Of a DNA stretch of 64,000 bases, positions 53,677 through 62,036 are shown piece after piece. Source of the DNA: Kineococcus rhizosphaerae (GTDB lineage Bacteria > Actinomycetota > Actinomycetes > Actinomycetales > Kineococcaceae); assembly GCF_003002055.1 (NCBI RefSeq), contig NZ_PVZF01000010.1, forward strand, positions 1 through 64,000. Direction: 5' to 3'. The notes below the pieces were generated by a model. The model ran no database searches. It worked only from the letters and a program-made list of their open reading frames with translations, and was not told where the DNA came from. The translations under genes were made by a program, and so were the position numbers. Each line of letters opens with the position of its first letter. The stretch's first letter is position 1.

Positions 53677-54600
53677 ATGGACAGCGCGGTGAGCGGCGAC
53701 CACCGGGCCCCGGACGGGGCTGAGACCGTGGCCGCGGCCCTGACCGGCCCCGCGGCCGTGCCCTTCGAGCAGCTCGTGCACGAGGTGCCGATGGGCGTGT
53801 GGGTTCACGTGGACGGCCGCGTCGTCTACGCCAACCGGTGCGCCGAGGAGATGCTCGGGGCCGCCCCCGGCGGTGCCGCGGGCCTCGTGGTGCAGGACCT
53901 GGTCCACCCGGCCTCGGCCGAGCTGGTGGCCCACCGCACCGGCCGGCTGCTGTCCGGGCAGGCGCTGGCCGGTTCGGCGGAGTACACCGTCGTGGCCCTC
54001 GACGGCCGGCACGTGCGGGTCGAGTCGGTCGAGACCACCCTGGAGCTGCCCCAGGGGACGGCGGTCGTGGTCACCGCCTGCGACGTCACCGAACGGGCCC
54101 GCCGCGAGGCGCACCTGGCCCACCTGGCGACCCACGACGGGCTGACCGGGCTGCCGAACCGGCTCCTGCTCACCGACCGCCTCGCCCAGGCCCTGACCGG
54201 GGCGGCGCGCCGCGGCGGGTGCGTGCTGGTGACCTTCGTGGACCTGGACCGCTTCAAGGCGGTCAACGACCGGCTGGGGCACGCCACCGGCGACGCGCTG
54301 CTGCAGCACGTGGCGCGGTGCCTGCTGGAGACCGCGCGCGAGGGGGACACCGTCGCCCGCCTCGCCGGGGACGAGTTCGTCATCTGCGCCGACCTGGACG
54401 GCGACGTCGCGGGGACCGTCGCGGACGCCGAGGTCCTGCTGGCTCGCTACCGACAGGCGCTGCGCCGCCCCTTCGCCCCGGCGGGTGCCGTGCCGTGGGG
54501 CGCGAGCACCGGCGCCGTGGTGTGCGACGGCTCGTGGACCGCCGAGCACGCCCTGGCCGAGGCGGACCGGCGCATGTACGCCGGCAAGCACGGCGGCTGA
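53677..54600 (+). CDS. PAS-GGDEF diguanylate cyclase
   Basis: A 307-residue soluble protein. A PAS domain (VPMGVWVHVDGRVVYANRCAEEMLGA, about 35-145) is linked to a GGDEF domain with DGLTGLPNR, FVDLDRFKAVNDRLGHATGDALL and RLAGDEFVIC. The first Gly of GGDEF is Ala (AGDEF), which is usually active. An RxxD I-site (REGD) is present. GGAGGGAGGA precedes the ATG. It is the third c-di-GMP protein in the window. Confidence 0.92.
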   Translation: MDSAVSGDHRAPDGAETVAAALTGPAAVPFEQLVHEVPMGVWVHVDGRVVYANRCAEEMLGAAPGGAAGLVVQDLVHPASAELVAHRTGRLLSGQALAGSAEYTVVALDGRHVRVESVETTLELPQGTAVVVTACDVTERARREAHLAHLATHDGLTGLPNRLLLTDRLAQALTGAARRGGCVLVTFVDLDRFKAVNDRLGHATGDALLQHVARCLLETAREGDTVARLAGDEFVICADLDGDVAGTVADAEVLLARYRQALRRPFAPAGAVPWGASTGAVVCDGSWTAEHALAEADRRMYAGKHGG

Positions 54601-54706
54601 CCGCTTCGGAGCGTCACCGGCCCCCTCCCCGCCCTGGCACGATCCTTGCGGACCATGTCCTTCTCGCCACTGTCGGCCCCGGGGCCCCGCGGGCGAGAGT
54701 CGGGGC

Positions 54707-55705
54707 ATGACTCGGATCGCCATCAACGGGTTCGGCCGCATCGGCCGCAACACCCTGCGCGCCCTCCTCGCGCGCGAGACCGACCTGCAGGTCGTCGCCG
54801 TCAACGACCTCACCGCCCCCGAGGCCCTCGCGCACCTGCTGCGCTACGACTCCTCCCTCGGCCGGTTCCCCGGGACCGTCGAGGTCGACGGCTCGAACCT
54901 CGTCGTGGACGGCCGGACCATCCGCGTCCTGGCCGAGCGCGACCCCGCGGACCTGCCCTGGGCCGAGCTCGAGGTCGACCTCGTCCTGGAGTCCACCGGC
55001 CGCTTCACCTCCGCCGAGGCCGCCAAGGCCCACCTGGCCGCCGGTGCCCGCAAGGTCCTCGTCTCCGCCCCGGCCGACGGCGCCGACGTCACCCTCGCCT
55101 ACGGCGTGAACACCGACGCCTACGACGCCGAGCACCACGTCGTCGTCTCCAACGCCTCGTGCACCACCAACGCGCTCGCCCCGCTGGCGAAGGTCCTCGA
55201 CGACCTCGCCGGCATCGAGCACGGGTTCATGACGACCGTCCACGCCTACACGCAGGAGCAGAACCTGCAGGACGGCCCGCACCGCGACCCGCGCCGGGCC
55301 CGCGCCGCCGGCGTGAACATCGTGCCGACCAGCACCGGGGCGGCCAAGGCCATCGGCCTGGTCCTGCCGCAGCTCGACGGGAAGCTGTCGGGCGACTCGA
55401 TCCGCGTCCCCGTCCCCGTCGGCTCGATCGTGGAGCTCAACACCACGGTCTCGCGCGAGGTCACCCGCGAGGAGGTCGTCGAGGCCTACCGCACGGCCGC
55501 CTCCGGTGCGCTGGCCGGGATCCTGGAGTTCTCCTCCGAGCCCCTGGTCTCCAGCGACATCACCGGCAACCCGCACTCGTCGATCTTCGACTCCGCCCTG
55601 ACGCGCGTCGACGGCAAGCACGTCAAGGTCGTCGCCTGGTACGACAACGAGTGGGGTTTCTCCAACCGCGTCATCGACACCCTGCAGCTGCTCAGCGCAC
55701 GCTGA
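54707..55705 (+). CDS. gap: Type I glyceraldehyde-3-phosphate dehydrogenase
   Basis: A 332-residue GAPDH. The NAD-binding motif INGFGRIGRNTLRALL (residues 5-20) is followed by the catalytic C152 in SNASCTTN, TTVHAYTQEQNLQDGPHRDPRRARAAG (about 180-206), STGAAKAIG and WYDNEWGFSNRV. It converts glyceraldehyde-3-phosphate to 1,3-bisphosphoglycerate. It stands alone without pgk and tpi, so it may be a second GAPDH rather than the glycolytic operon copy. Its 3' end overlaps the S9 peptidase gene by 14 bp. Confidence 0.95.
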   Translation: MTRIAINGFGRIGRNTLRALLARETDLQVVAVNDLTAPEALAHLLRYDSSLGRFPGTVEVDGSNLVVDGRTIRVLAERDPADLPWAELEVDLVLESTGRFTSAEAAKAHLAAGARKVLVSAPADGADVTLAYGVNTDAYDAEHHVVVSNASCTTNALAPLAKVLDDLAGIEHGFMTTVHAYTQEQNLQDGPHRDPRRARAAGVNIVPTSTGAAKAIGLVLPQLDGKLSGDSIRVPVPVGSIVELNTTVSREVTREEVVEAYRTAASGALAGILEFSSEPLVSSDITGNPHSSIFDSALTRVDGKHVKVVAWYDNEWGFSNRVIDTLQLLSAR

Positions 55706-57614
55706 GCCGCGGGGTCCCCGGCGGGTCGAAACCCCAGACCTGCCCGTAGAACGACAGTTCCGCCTCCAGGGAGGCGATGACGTTCTCGGCCCGCCGGAAA
55801 CCGTGCTGCTCGCCCGGGAACACCACCAGGGCGTGCGGCAGACCCTTGCGCCGCAGGGCGTCGGCGAACTCCTCGGCCTGGTTCAGCGGGACCACCGGGT
55901 CGTCGGCGCCCTGCAGCAGCAGGACCGGGCAGGTCAGCCCGTCGACGTGGTTCAACGGCGCCCGCTCGGCGTACAGCGCCGCCGCCTGCGGCAACGGCCC
56001 CACCAGGGAGTCGAGGTAGCGGGACTCGAAGTCGTGGGTGTCCTCGGCCAGCGCCCGCAGGTCCGCGACGCCGTAGTAGCTCGTGCCCGCCGAGAACGCG
56101 TCGGTCCCGGTCAGCGAGGCCAGCACCGTGAAACCCCCGGCGCTGCCGCCCCGGATCCCGACCCGCCCCTGCGGCGCGAACCCCTCGTCGACGAGCCAGC
56201 CGGCGACGGCGGCGCAGTCCTCGACGTCGACGACGCCCCAGTTCCCGTCCAGGGCCTCGCGGTAGGCGCGCCCGTACCCCGTCGAGCCGCCGTACTGGAC
56301 GTCCACGACGCCGATGCCGCGGGAGGTGAAGAACGCGACCTCCGGTGAGTACGCGGCCTGCGACTGCGCCGTCGGCCCGCCGTGCACGAACAGGACGTGC
56401 GGCACGGGGCCGGGGGCGGGGTGCTCCGGGTGCGTCGGCGGGTAGCGGTGCACGTGCACCGTCCGGTCACCGCTGGGGATCCGCAGCGCCTGCGGGACCG
56501 GCAGGTACGCCGGGTCCGGGGCCGACGCGGACGCGCGCACGACGTCGACCCGGGCACCCTCGACAGGGTCCGGGTCGACCACGACCACGGCCGGCGGGGT
56601 CGTCGGGGAGGCCGCGATCGCCGCGACCCGGCCCCCGGCCGCCGCGAGCGAGGGCCCGTACGCCGTGAACGGCAGGTCCAGCGGTGCGAGCCGCCCCGTC
56701 CCGCGGTGCACGACGTCGAGCCGGTACCCGACCTCGCCGCCGGTACCGGCGTGGAGCAGGGCGACACGGTCGTCGTCGAGCGCCACCCACGACGTCGTCC
56801 CGAACGTCCACGGCGGGAACCCCTGCTCGGCGTCCTCCGGGTGCACCGCCCGCCAGGGGTCGGCCTCGTACAGGTTCCAGAAACCACTGCGGTCGCTGAC
56901 GACGAGCAGCGTCCCGTCGGGCGCGAACCCGGGGTGGACGAGGGACTCGCGCCGGTCCTCCCCCACCAGGACGCGGGGGTCGACCAGCCCCCCGGCCCCC
57001 AGCCCCGCCGTCCACAGCAGCGTCCGCTGCCAGGGCATGTCGGGGTGCTCCCAGCTGATCCACACCAACCGCGAGCCGTCCGGCGAGACCCGCGGGGCGG
57101 CCAGGAAGCGCGGCCCGCTGAACAGCTCCCGCGGCCCGGACCCGTCGAGCGGCACGTGCACGAGGCTGCGGCGCGGGACGGGACCGGAGACGTCCTCCGC
57201 GACGAGGACGACCCCCTCGCCCCAGGGCGCGGGGTCGGCGTAGCGGACGCCGTCGGCCGGCACCAGGGCCCGCGGCGCGGCCCCGGGCGCGGCGACGTGG
57301 AACCACCGCTGGTCGGCCGCCGAGGCCAGCACCGCCCCGGCACCCGGGACCAGGCCCCAGGACCCGCCGCCGTACTCGTGCACGCGGGTGCGGGCGTCCA
57401 GGGAGGGGGCCCACTCGGCGCGGCGCCCGTCGGGCGAGCGGCGCACCACCGCGACCCGGCCCCCCTCGGCGGGACGGCCCTCGGCCCAGCCCACCGTCCC
57501 GTCGTCCTCCAGCGCGACACCGGACAACCGCAGACCCGCCGCGGCGACGTCGGCGGCCCGCAGCGGAGAGGTCCAGGCACCGGGTGCGTCCACGTCGTCC
57601 CGCACGTCGTCCAC
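55692..57614 (-). CDS. S9-family (prolyl oligopeptidase-type) peptidase
   Basis: A 640-residue serine peptidase. An N-terminal beta-propeller (about 60-380; YADPAPWGEGVVLVAEDVSG, FAPDGTLLVVSDRSGFWNLYEA) caps an alpha/beta-hydrolase domain. The catalytic triad is S491 in RGGSAGGF, the Asp of LLQGADDPVVP and the His of GEQHGF. There is no signal peptide, so it is cytoplasmic. TACCGT 6 nt before the GTG at 57614 indicates a leaderless start. It is divergent from the RDD gene. Confidence 0.93.
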   Translation of the reverse strand: MDDVRDDVDAPGAWTSPLRAADVAAAGLRLSGVALEDDGTVGWAEGRPAEGGRVAVVRRSPDGRRAEWAPSLDARTRVHEYGGGSWGLVPGAGAVLASAADQRWFHVAAPGAAPRALVPADGVRYADPAPWGEGVVLVAEDVSGPVPRRSLVHVPLDGSGPRELFSGPRFLAAPRVSPDGSRLVWISWEHPDMPWQRTLLWTAGLGAGGLVDPRVLVGEDRRESLVHPGFAPDGTLLVVSDRSGFWNLYEADPWRAVHPEDAEQGFPPWTFGTTSWVALDDDRVALLHAGTGGEVGYRLDVVHRGTGRLAPLDLPFTAYGPSLAAAGGRVAAIAASPTTPPAVVVVDPDPVEGARVDVVRASASAPDPAYLPVPQALRIPSGDRTVHVHRYPPTHPEHPAPGPVPHVLFVHGGPTAQSQAAYSPEVAFFTSRGIGVVDVQYGGSTGYGRAYREALDGNWGVVDVEDCAAVAGWLVDEGFAPQGRVGIRGGSAGGFTVLASLTGTDAFSAGTSYYGVADLRALAEDTHDFESRYLDSLVGPLPQAAALYAERAPLNHVDGLTCPVLLLQGADDPVVPLNQAEEFADALRRKGLPHALVVFPGEQHGFRRAENVIASLEAELSFYGQVWGFDPPGTPRLSVR

Positions 57615-57696
57615 GTCGTCACGGTAGCCCCGGCCCCGGTCCCCGGCGCGGGCCGGGACGGGCCGGTGGGGGCGCGGTCCTGGGTACGGTGGGGCG

Positions 57697-58521
57697 GTGA
57701 GCCTGCCCCCGGCCGAACCGCCCGCCGAGCCCGTCGGCGAGATCGTCACCGGCGAGGCCGTCGTCCTCGGGCTGCGGGCCGCGTCCTTCGCCTCCCGGCT
57801 GCTCGCCGCGCTGCTCGACGCGCTGATCGTCGGGATCGTCTTCGTCCTCGGGGTCGTGGCCGTGGGCGCCCTGACCAGCGACAGCAGCGAGGCCACGACG
57901 GCGGCCCTGGGCATCGTGCTGTCGGTGCTCTGCCTGGTCGGGATCCCGACGGCCGTGGAGACCGCCACCCGCGGCCGTTCCGTCGGCAAGCTCGTCGTGG
58001 GGTTGCGGACCGTGCGCGACGACGGGGGCCCGGTGCGCTTCCGGCACTGCCTGGTGCGCGCGGTGCTCGGCGTCTTCGAGCTGTGGGCGACGGCGGGCAG
58101 CCCGGCCATCGTCTGCGCGCTCGTCAACGCGCGCGGCAAGCGGTTCGGCGACCTGCTCGGCGGGACGTACGTCGTGCGCGAGCGCACCGCCGCCCGGCAC
58201 GTGCCGCTGCCGCCGATGCCCCCCGAGCTGGCCGGCTGGGCCCGCACGGCCGACATCGGCCGGCTGCCCGCGGCGACCGTCCTGGCCGCCCGGCAGTTCC
58301 TGGCCCGCACGAGCACGCTGAACCCCGCCTCGCGCGCGGCGCTGCGGGTCGAGCTGGCCGACGCGCTGCTGCCGCTGGTCTCCCCCGCCCCGCCGGCCGG
58401 GACCGACCCCGAGCGCTTCCTCGTGGCCGTGCTCGTCGAGCGGCGGGACCGGGAGTTCGCGCGGATGGAGCGGCGCGAGGCGCGGACCCGCGAACTCGAA
58501 CGCTCCCTCGGGCGGGGCTGA
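57697..58521 (+). CDS. RDD-family membrane protein
   Basis: A 274-residue protein. The RDD domain (about residues 25-165) begins LRAASFASRLLAALLDALIV and contains RGRSVGKLVVGLRTVRDDGG and RGKRFGDLLGGTYVVR, with three membrane segments. A charged helical cytoplasmic C-terminus ends MERREARTRELERSLGRG. RDD proteins often accompany SpoIIM and MoxR/DUF58 genes, but here the three are scattered. TACGGT 6 nt before the GTG suggests a leaderless start. Confidence 0.9.
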   Translation: MSLPPAEPPAEPVGEIVTGEAVVLGLRAASFASRLLAALLDALIVGIVFVLGVVAVGALTSDSSEATTAALGIVLSVLCLVGIPTAVETATRGRSVGKLVVGLRTVRDDGGPVRFRHCLVRAVLGVFELWATAGSPAIVCALVNARGKRFGDLLGGTYVVRERTAARHVPLPPMPPELAGWARTADIGRLPAATVLAARQFLARTSTLNPASRAALRVELADALLPLVSPAPPAGTDPERFLVAVLVERRDREFARMERREARTRELERSLGRG

Positions 58522-58524
58522 GCG

Positions 58525-58550
58525 CCCGACCCGCACCGTCGCGGGGTCGG
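58525..58550. terminator. Hairpin between convergent genes
   Basis: CCGACCCGC and GCGGGGTCGG form a stem of about 9 bp with one bulge around ACCGTC, between the RDD stop and the stop of the convergent hypothetical gene. Probably bidirectional. Confidence 0.5.
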
Positions 58551-58575
58551 TCGTCGTCGCTCCGGCGCTGTGCGG

Positions 58576-59055
58576 CTACAGCAGCGGCAGCACGTCCGCG
58601 GCGGTCCACGGCGAGAGCACCAGGTCCGTCCGGGTCTCGGGCAGCCCGGCCTGCGGCCAGCTCACCGTGACGGTGAGCCGACCGTCGGACGGGACCCGGT
58701 CGACCCAGTACCCCGCGTCGAGGTCGAAGGAGTCCTCGCCCCCTCCGCCGCTGGACCGCGAGGCGTCGGCGAACCCCTCGTCCCCGTCGACGCCGATCGC
58801 GACGACCGGCTCGGACCAGGTGCCCGGGCCGGTCTCGTCGAGGGGGAGGTGACCGGAGAAGCTCTGCCGGGTCGCCGCCTCGGCCTGCACGCCCTCGGCG
58901 CGCAGGACGAACGGCAGCCACAGCCCGTCGGTGTGGGCGAAGACGCACCGCAGCCCCGCGACGATCCCCGGGGCCCGGGCCAGCACGACGGGTCCGTGGA
59001 CGACGGCCCCGAGGTCGGTGGGTTCGACGGCGGCTGCCCAGCGGTGCGCTCTCAC
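58576..59055 (-). CDS. Hypothetical protein coupled to glgX
   Basis: A 159-residue soluble protein: VRAHRWAAAVEPTDLGAVVHG, then AHTDGLWLPFVLRAEGVQAEA, GTWSEPVVAIGVDGDEGFAD and SWPQAGLPETRTDLVLSP. The pattern suggests beta structure. No family is recognised. The GTG overlaps the glgX stop by 4 bp (GTGA), so it is co-translated with GlgX, which hints at a shared role without proof. Confidence 0.75.
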   Translation of the reverse strand: MRAHRWAAAVEPTDLGAVVHGPVVLARAPGIVAGLRCVFAHTDGLWLPFVLRAEGVQAEAATRQSFSGHLPLDETGPGTWSEPVVAIGVDGDEGFADASRSSGGGGEDSFDLDAGYWVDRVPSDGRLTVTVSWPQAGLPETRTDLVLSPWTAADVLPLL

Positions 59056-61061
59056 CCCCCGATGGTGTCGGACCTCAGCACCGTCGTCGACCACTCCCCC
59101 ACGAGCAGCTCGGCGACCTCGCGGCCGACGTCCTGCTGCGGGTCGGAGGACACGACGAGCTTCCAGGGCCCCCCGGGCGCCTCCGGCACCGTGAACTCGA
59201 CGGGGTTGGACGCCCCGTTCACCAGCAGCAGCACCGTCGGCGACCCCTCGGCGGCGAACTGCACGGAGTAGGCGCGGGCGTTCGCGTCGTCCCACTCCGC
59301 CTGCCCCATCGGTTCGCCGTCGGCCCGCAGCGACGTCGTGTGCCCCGCGAACCACAGCGGCCGCAGCGCAGGGGTCTCCCGGCGCAGGGCGACGAGGTCG
59401 CGGGTGAACTGCAGCAGGTCGGTGTCGACGGCCGACCAGTCGAACCAGGAGATCTCGTCGTCCTGGCAGTACGCGTTGTTGTTGCCCCCCTGCGTCCGGC
59501 CGAACTCGTCCCCGCCGAGGAGCATGGGGACCCCGGCCGACAGCAGCAGCGTGGTGAGCAGGTTGCGCCGCTGGCGGGCGCGCAGGGCGTTGACGCCCTC
59601 GTCGTCGGTCGGGCCCTCCGCACCGCAGTTCCAGGAGCGGTTGTCGCTCTCGCCGTCGTTGCCGTCCTCGCCGTTGGCGTCGTTGTGCTTCTCGTCGTAG
59701 GCGGTGAGGTCGGCCAGGGTGAACCCGTCGTGGGCGGTGAGGAAGTTGACGCTGCTCAGCGGGGAGCGGCGGTCGGCCTCGTAGACGTCGGGGCTGCCCG
59801 TGAGCCGCTGGGTGAGCGCCCCGAGGGAGCCCTGCCCGCGCCAGAAGTCGCGGACGTCGTCGCGGTACTTGCCGTTCCACTCCGACCAGCGCGCCGGGAA
59901 CCCCCCGACCTGGTAGCCCTGGGTGTCCCACGGCTCGGCGATGAGCTTGACCGGCGCCAGGACCGGGTCCTGGTGGACTATGTCGAGGAACGCGGAGTGG
60001 ACGTGGGCGTCGCCCCACTGCCGGGTCAGGGTCGTGGCGAGGTCGAAGCGGAAGCCGTCGACGTGCATCTCGCTCACCCAGTACCGCAGGGAGTCCAGGA
60101 TCAGCTGCAGCGCGGCCGGGTGCGAGACGTTGAGGGAGTTGCCGGTGCCGGTCGTGTCGAAGTAGCTCTCCGGCTCCTCCTCGACCACGCGGTAGTAGGA
60201 GCCGTTGTCGATGCCCTTGAGCGAGAGCGTCGGGCCCAGGTGGTTGCCCTCGGCGGTGTGGTTGTAGACGACGTCGAGGACGACCTCCAGGCCCGCGGCG
60301 TGCAGGGCCTTGACCATCTCCTTGAACTCGCGGACCTGCGAGCCGTCGTCGCCCGCGGCGCTGTACTCGTTGTGCGGGGCGAAGAACCCGATGGAGTTGT
60401 AGCCCCAGTAGTTCCGCAGCCCCTTCTCGGCCAGGTGGGAGTCCTGGACGAACTGGTGGACGGGCAGCAGCTCGACCGTCGTCACCCCCAGGTCCAGCAG
60501 GTGCTGGATCGCGGCGGGGTGCGCGAGGCCGGCGTAGGTCCCCTGGATCTCCTTCGGCACGTCGGGGTGGGTCTTGGTGAAGCCCTTGACGTGGACCTCG
60601 TAGACGACGGTGTCGCGCAGCGGGACCCGCGGTGCGCTGTCGCCCTCCCAGTCGAAGGCCGGGTCGACGACGACGGCCTTGGCGACCGATCCGGCCGAGT
60701 CCGCGTCGTTGCGCTGCTCGGGGTCGTCGAAGGTGTGCCCGAACGTCTCCTCGCCCGCACCCCACGAGCCCTCGACGGCCCGGGCCCAGGGGTCGAGCAG
60801 GAGCTTGGCGGCGTTGTGCCGCAGCCCTTCACCGGGTTCCCACTCACCGTGGACGCGGAAGCCGTAGCGGGTGCCCGCACCGCCGGGGACGATCCCGTGG
60901 AACACGTGCCCCGTCCGCTGGTCCAGGCGGTGCCTGGTCTCGCCGCCGTCCTCGTCGAAGACCGCGACGTCGACCGCCTCGGCGGTCTCGGAGTACACGG
61001 CGACGTTCAACCCGTTGTCCCGCAGGGTGACACCGAGGGGGTAGGGGGTGCTGTTGTCCAC
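59052..61061 (-). CDS. glgX: Glycogen debranching enzyme GlgX
   Basis: A 669-residue GH13 isoamylase-type enzyme that hydrolyses alpha-1,6 branches of glycogen. An N-terminal CBM48 (PYPLGVTLRDNGLNVAVYSE) precedes the (beta/alpha)8 barrel with VVYNHTAEG, nucleophile Asp in DGFRFDLAT, acid/base Glu in LIAEPWD and transition-state Asp in TAHDGFTL. Length is slightly below the 690-720 of many GlgX proteins. The GTG at 61061 (CAGGAT 6 nt upstream) starts at the conserved region; the longer frame upstream is not supported. Confidence 0.95.
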   Translation of the reverse strand: MDNSTPYPLGVTLRDNGLNVAVYSETAEAVDVAVFDEDGGETRHRLDQRTGHVFHGIVPGGAGTRYGFRVHGEWEPGEGLRHNAAKLLLDPWARAVEGSWGAGEETFGHTFDDPEQRNDADSAGSVAKAVVVDPAFDWEGDSAPRVPLRDTVVYEVHVKGFTKTHPDVPKEIQGTYAGLAHPAAIQHLLDLGVTTVELLPVHQFVQDSHLAEKGLRNYWGYNSIGFFAPHNEYSAAGDDGSQVREFKEMVKALHAAGLEVVLDVVYNHTAEGNHLGPTLSLKGIDNGSYYRVVEEEPESYFDTTGTGNSLNVSHPAALQLILDSLRYWVSEMHVDGFRFDLATTLTRQWGDAHVHSAFLDIVHQDPVLAPVKLIAEPWDTQGYQVGGFPARWSEWNGKYRDDVRDFWRGQGSLGALTQRLTGSPDVYEADRRSPLSSVNFLTAHDGFTLADLTAYDEKHNDANGEDGNDGESDNRSWNCGAEGPTDDEGVNALRARQRRNLLTTLLLSAGVPMLLGGDEFGRTQGGNNNAYCQDDEISWFDWSAVDTDLLQFTRDLVALRRETPALRPLWFAGHTTSLRADGEPMGQAEWDDANARAYSVQFAAEGSPTVLLLVNGASNPVEFTVPEAPGGPWKLVVSSDPQQDVGREVAELLVGEWSTTVLRSDTIGG

Positions 61062-61102
61062 CCACCGATCCTGCGGCACACTGCGGGTTCGCGCGCGCCG
61101 AA

Positions 61103-61345
61103 CTACCCGCGCTCCTCGCGGCGGGTCCGCAACCGCCCCGTCGCCCACAGCAGCCGCCACCGCGCCCGGACCCAGTTCCACCACCGCAACCGGCCGGAGT
61201 CCAGCCCCTGCTCGGTCCGTTCCCACCGGCGGACCTCACGGGCGTGGTACTTCATCGCCACCAGCGCGCACCCGCGCAGGAAGGCGGCCAGCACGGCGAT
61301 TCCACCGGCGATGGTGGCCCAGGACGCCGCGTCCTCCAAACTCAT
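61103..61345 (-). CDS. Small membrane protein
   Basis: An 80-residue protein: one N-terminal hydrophobic segment (SWATIAGGIAVLAAFLRGCA, about 8-27) followed by a basic, Trp/Arg-rich tail (REVRRWERTEQG ... RLRWWNWVRARWRLLW). No family is recognised. It lies between glgX and the GDSL hydrolase on the same strand. Confidence 0.6.
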   Translation of the reverse strand: MSLEDAASWATIAGGIAVLAAFLRGCALVAMKYHAREVRRWERTEQGLDSGRLRWWNWVRARWRLLWATGRLRTRREERG

Positions 61346-61357
61346 GCGACCAGTTTC

Positions 61358-61957
61358 TCAGCCGTCACCCAGCACCGCGCGAGCGGCGTCCAGCACCAAC
61401 GGTGCGACGACCCCGGCCAGCACCCCGTACCCCGCGGAGGAGGGGTGGAAACGGTCGGCGGAGAACAACGCCGGATCGGCGGCCGTGAGCGCCGACGCGG
61501 CGGAGGTGTCGACGACCCGCGCACCGAGGGAGCGGGCCGCCTCGCTCTGCGCCGTCCGCAGCGCGGCGGCCGCGGCCCGCACCAGTTCGCGCAGCGCGGG
61601 CGGGACGTGCGCGACGACGCTGAGGTCGGGCACCGGGACGAGCACGACCTGCGCGGCGGGGGTCAGGGCCGTCAGCGCGGTGCGCAGGTCGCGCACCGCG
61701 TCGGGGACCGGGACGAGGTGGGTGAGGTCGTTGGCCCCCACGACGACGACCGCGACCTGCGACCAGCCGCCGTCCGCGGCGACCTGCGCGGGCAGCGCGG
61801 CGCTGCGGGCCCCCGACACGGCGTGCACGCGGTGGACGGCTTCGATCCCCGCCCGCCGCAACGCGTCGACCAGGCGCGGGCCCAGCGCGTCGCCCGCCCG
61901 CTGCGCACCGGTCCCCACGGCGAGGGAGTCCCCGAACAGACCCAGTCGCAGCGGCAC
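61358..61957 (-). CDS. SGNH/GDSL hydrolase
   Basis: A 199-residue SGNH-family esterase or lipase. Block I GLFGDSLAVGTG holds the catalytic Ser. Block III VVVGANDLTH has the Asn of the oxyanion hole. Block V DRFHPSSAGY has the catalytic Asp and His. There is no signal peptide, so it is probably cytoplasmic. Substrate unknown. It ends 12 bp before the small membrane-protein gene and begins after the ahcY terminator. Confidence 0.93.
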   Translation of the reverse strand: MPLRLGLFGDSLAVGTGAQRAGDALGPRLVDALRRAGIEAVHRVHAVSGARSAALPAQVAADGGWSQVAVVVVGANDLTHLVPVPDAVRDLRTALTALTPAAQVVLVPVPDLSVVAHVPPALRELVRAAAAALRTAQSEAARSLGARVVDTSAASALTAADPALFSADRFHPSSAGYGVLAGVVAPLVLDAARAVLGDG

Positions 61958-61982
61958 CGGAGCAGTCCAGCAGGAACGCCGA

Positions 61983-62013
61983 CGCCCGGCACCCCGAGGC
62001 GGGGTGCCGGGCG
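61983..62013 (-). terminator. Terminator hairpin of ahcY
   Basis: Perfect 13-bp stem CGCCCGGCACCCC (61983-61995) and its complement (62001-62013) with a 5-nt loop, 23 nt past the ahcY stop. Confidence 0.8.
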
Positions 62014-62036
62014 CCGGCGGACGACCCGGGGTGCGG

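Noticed and set aside
54707-55705. Part of a gap-pgk-tpi glycolytic operon
   Set aside because: No pgk or tpi gene is adjacent; the downstream gene is a convergent peptidase.
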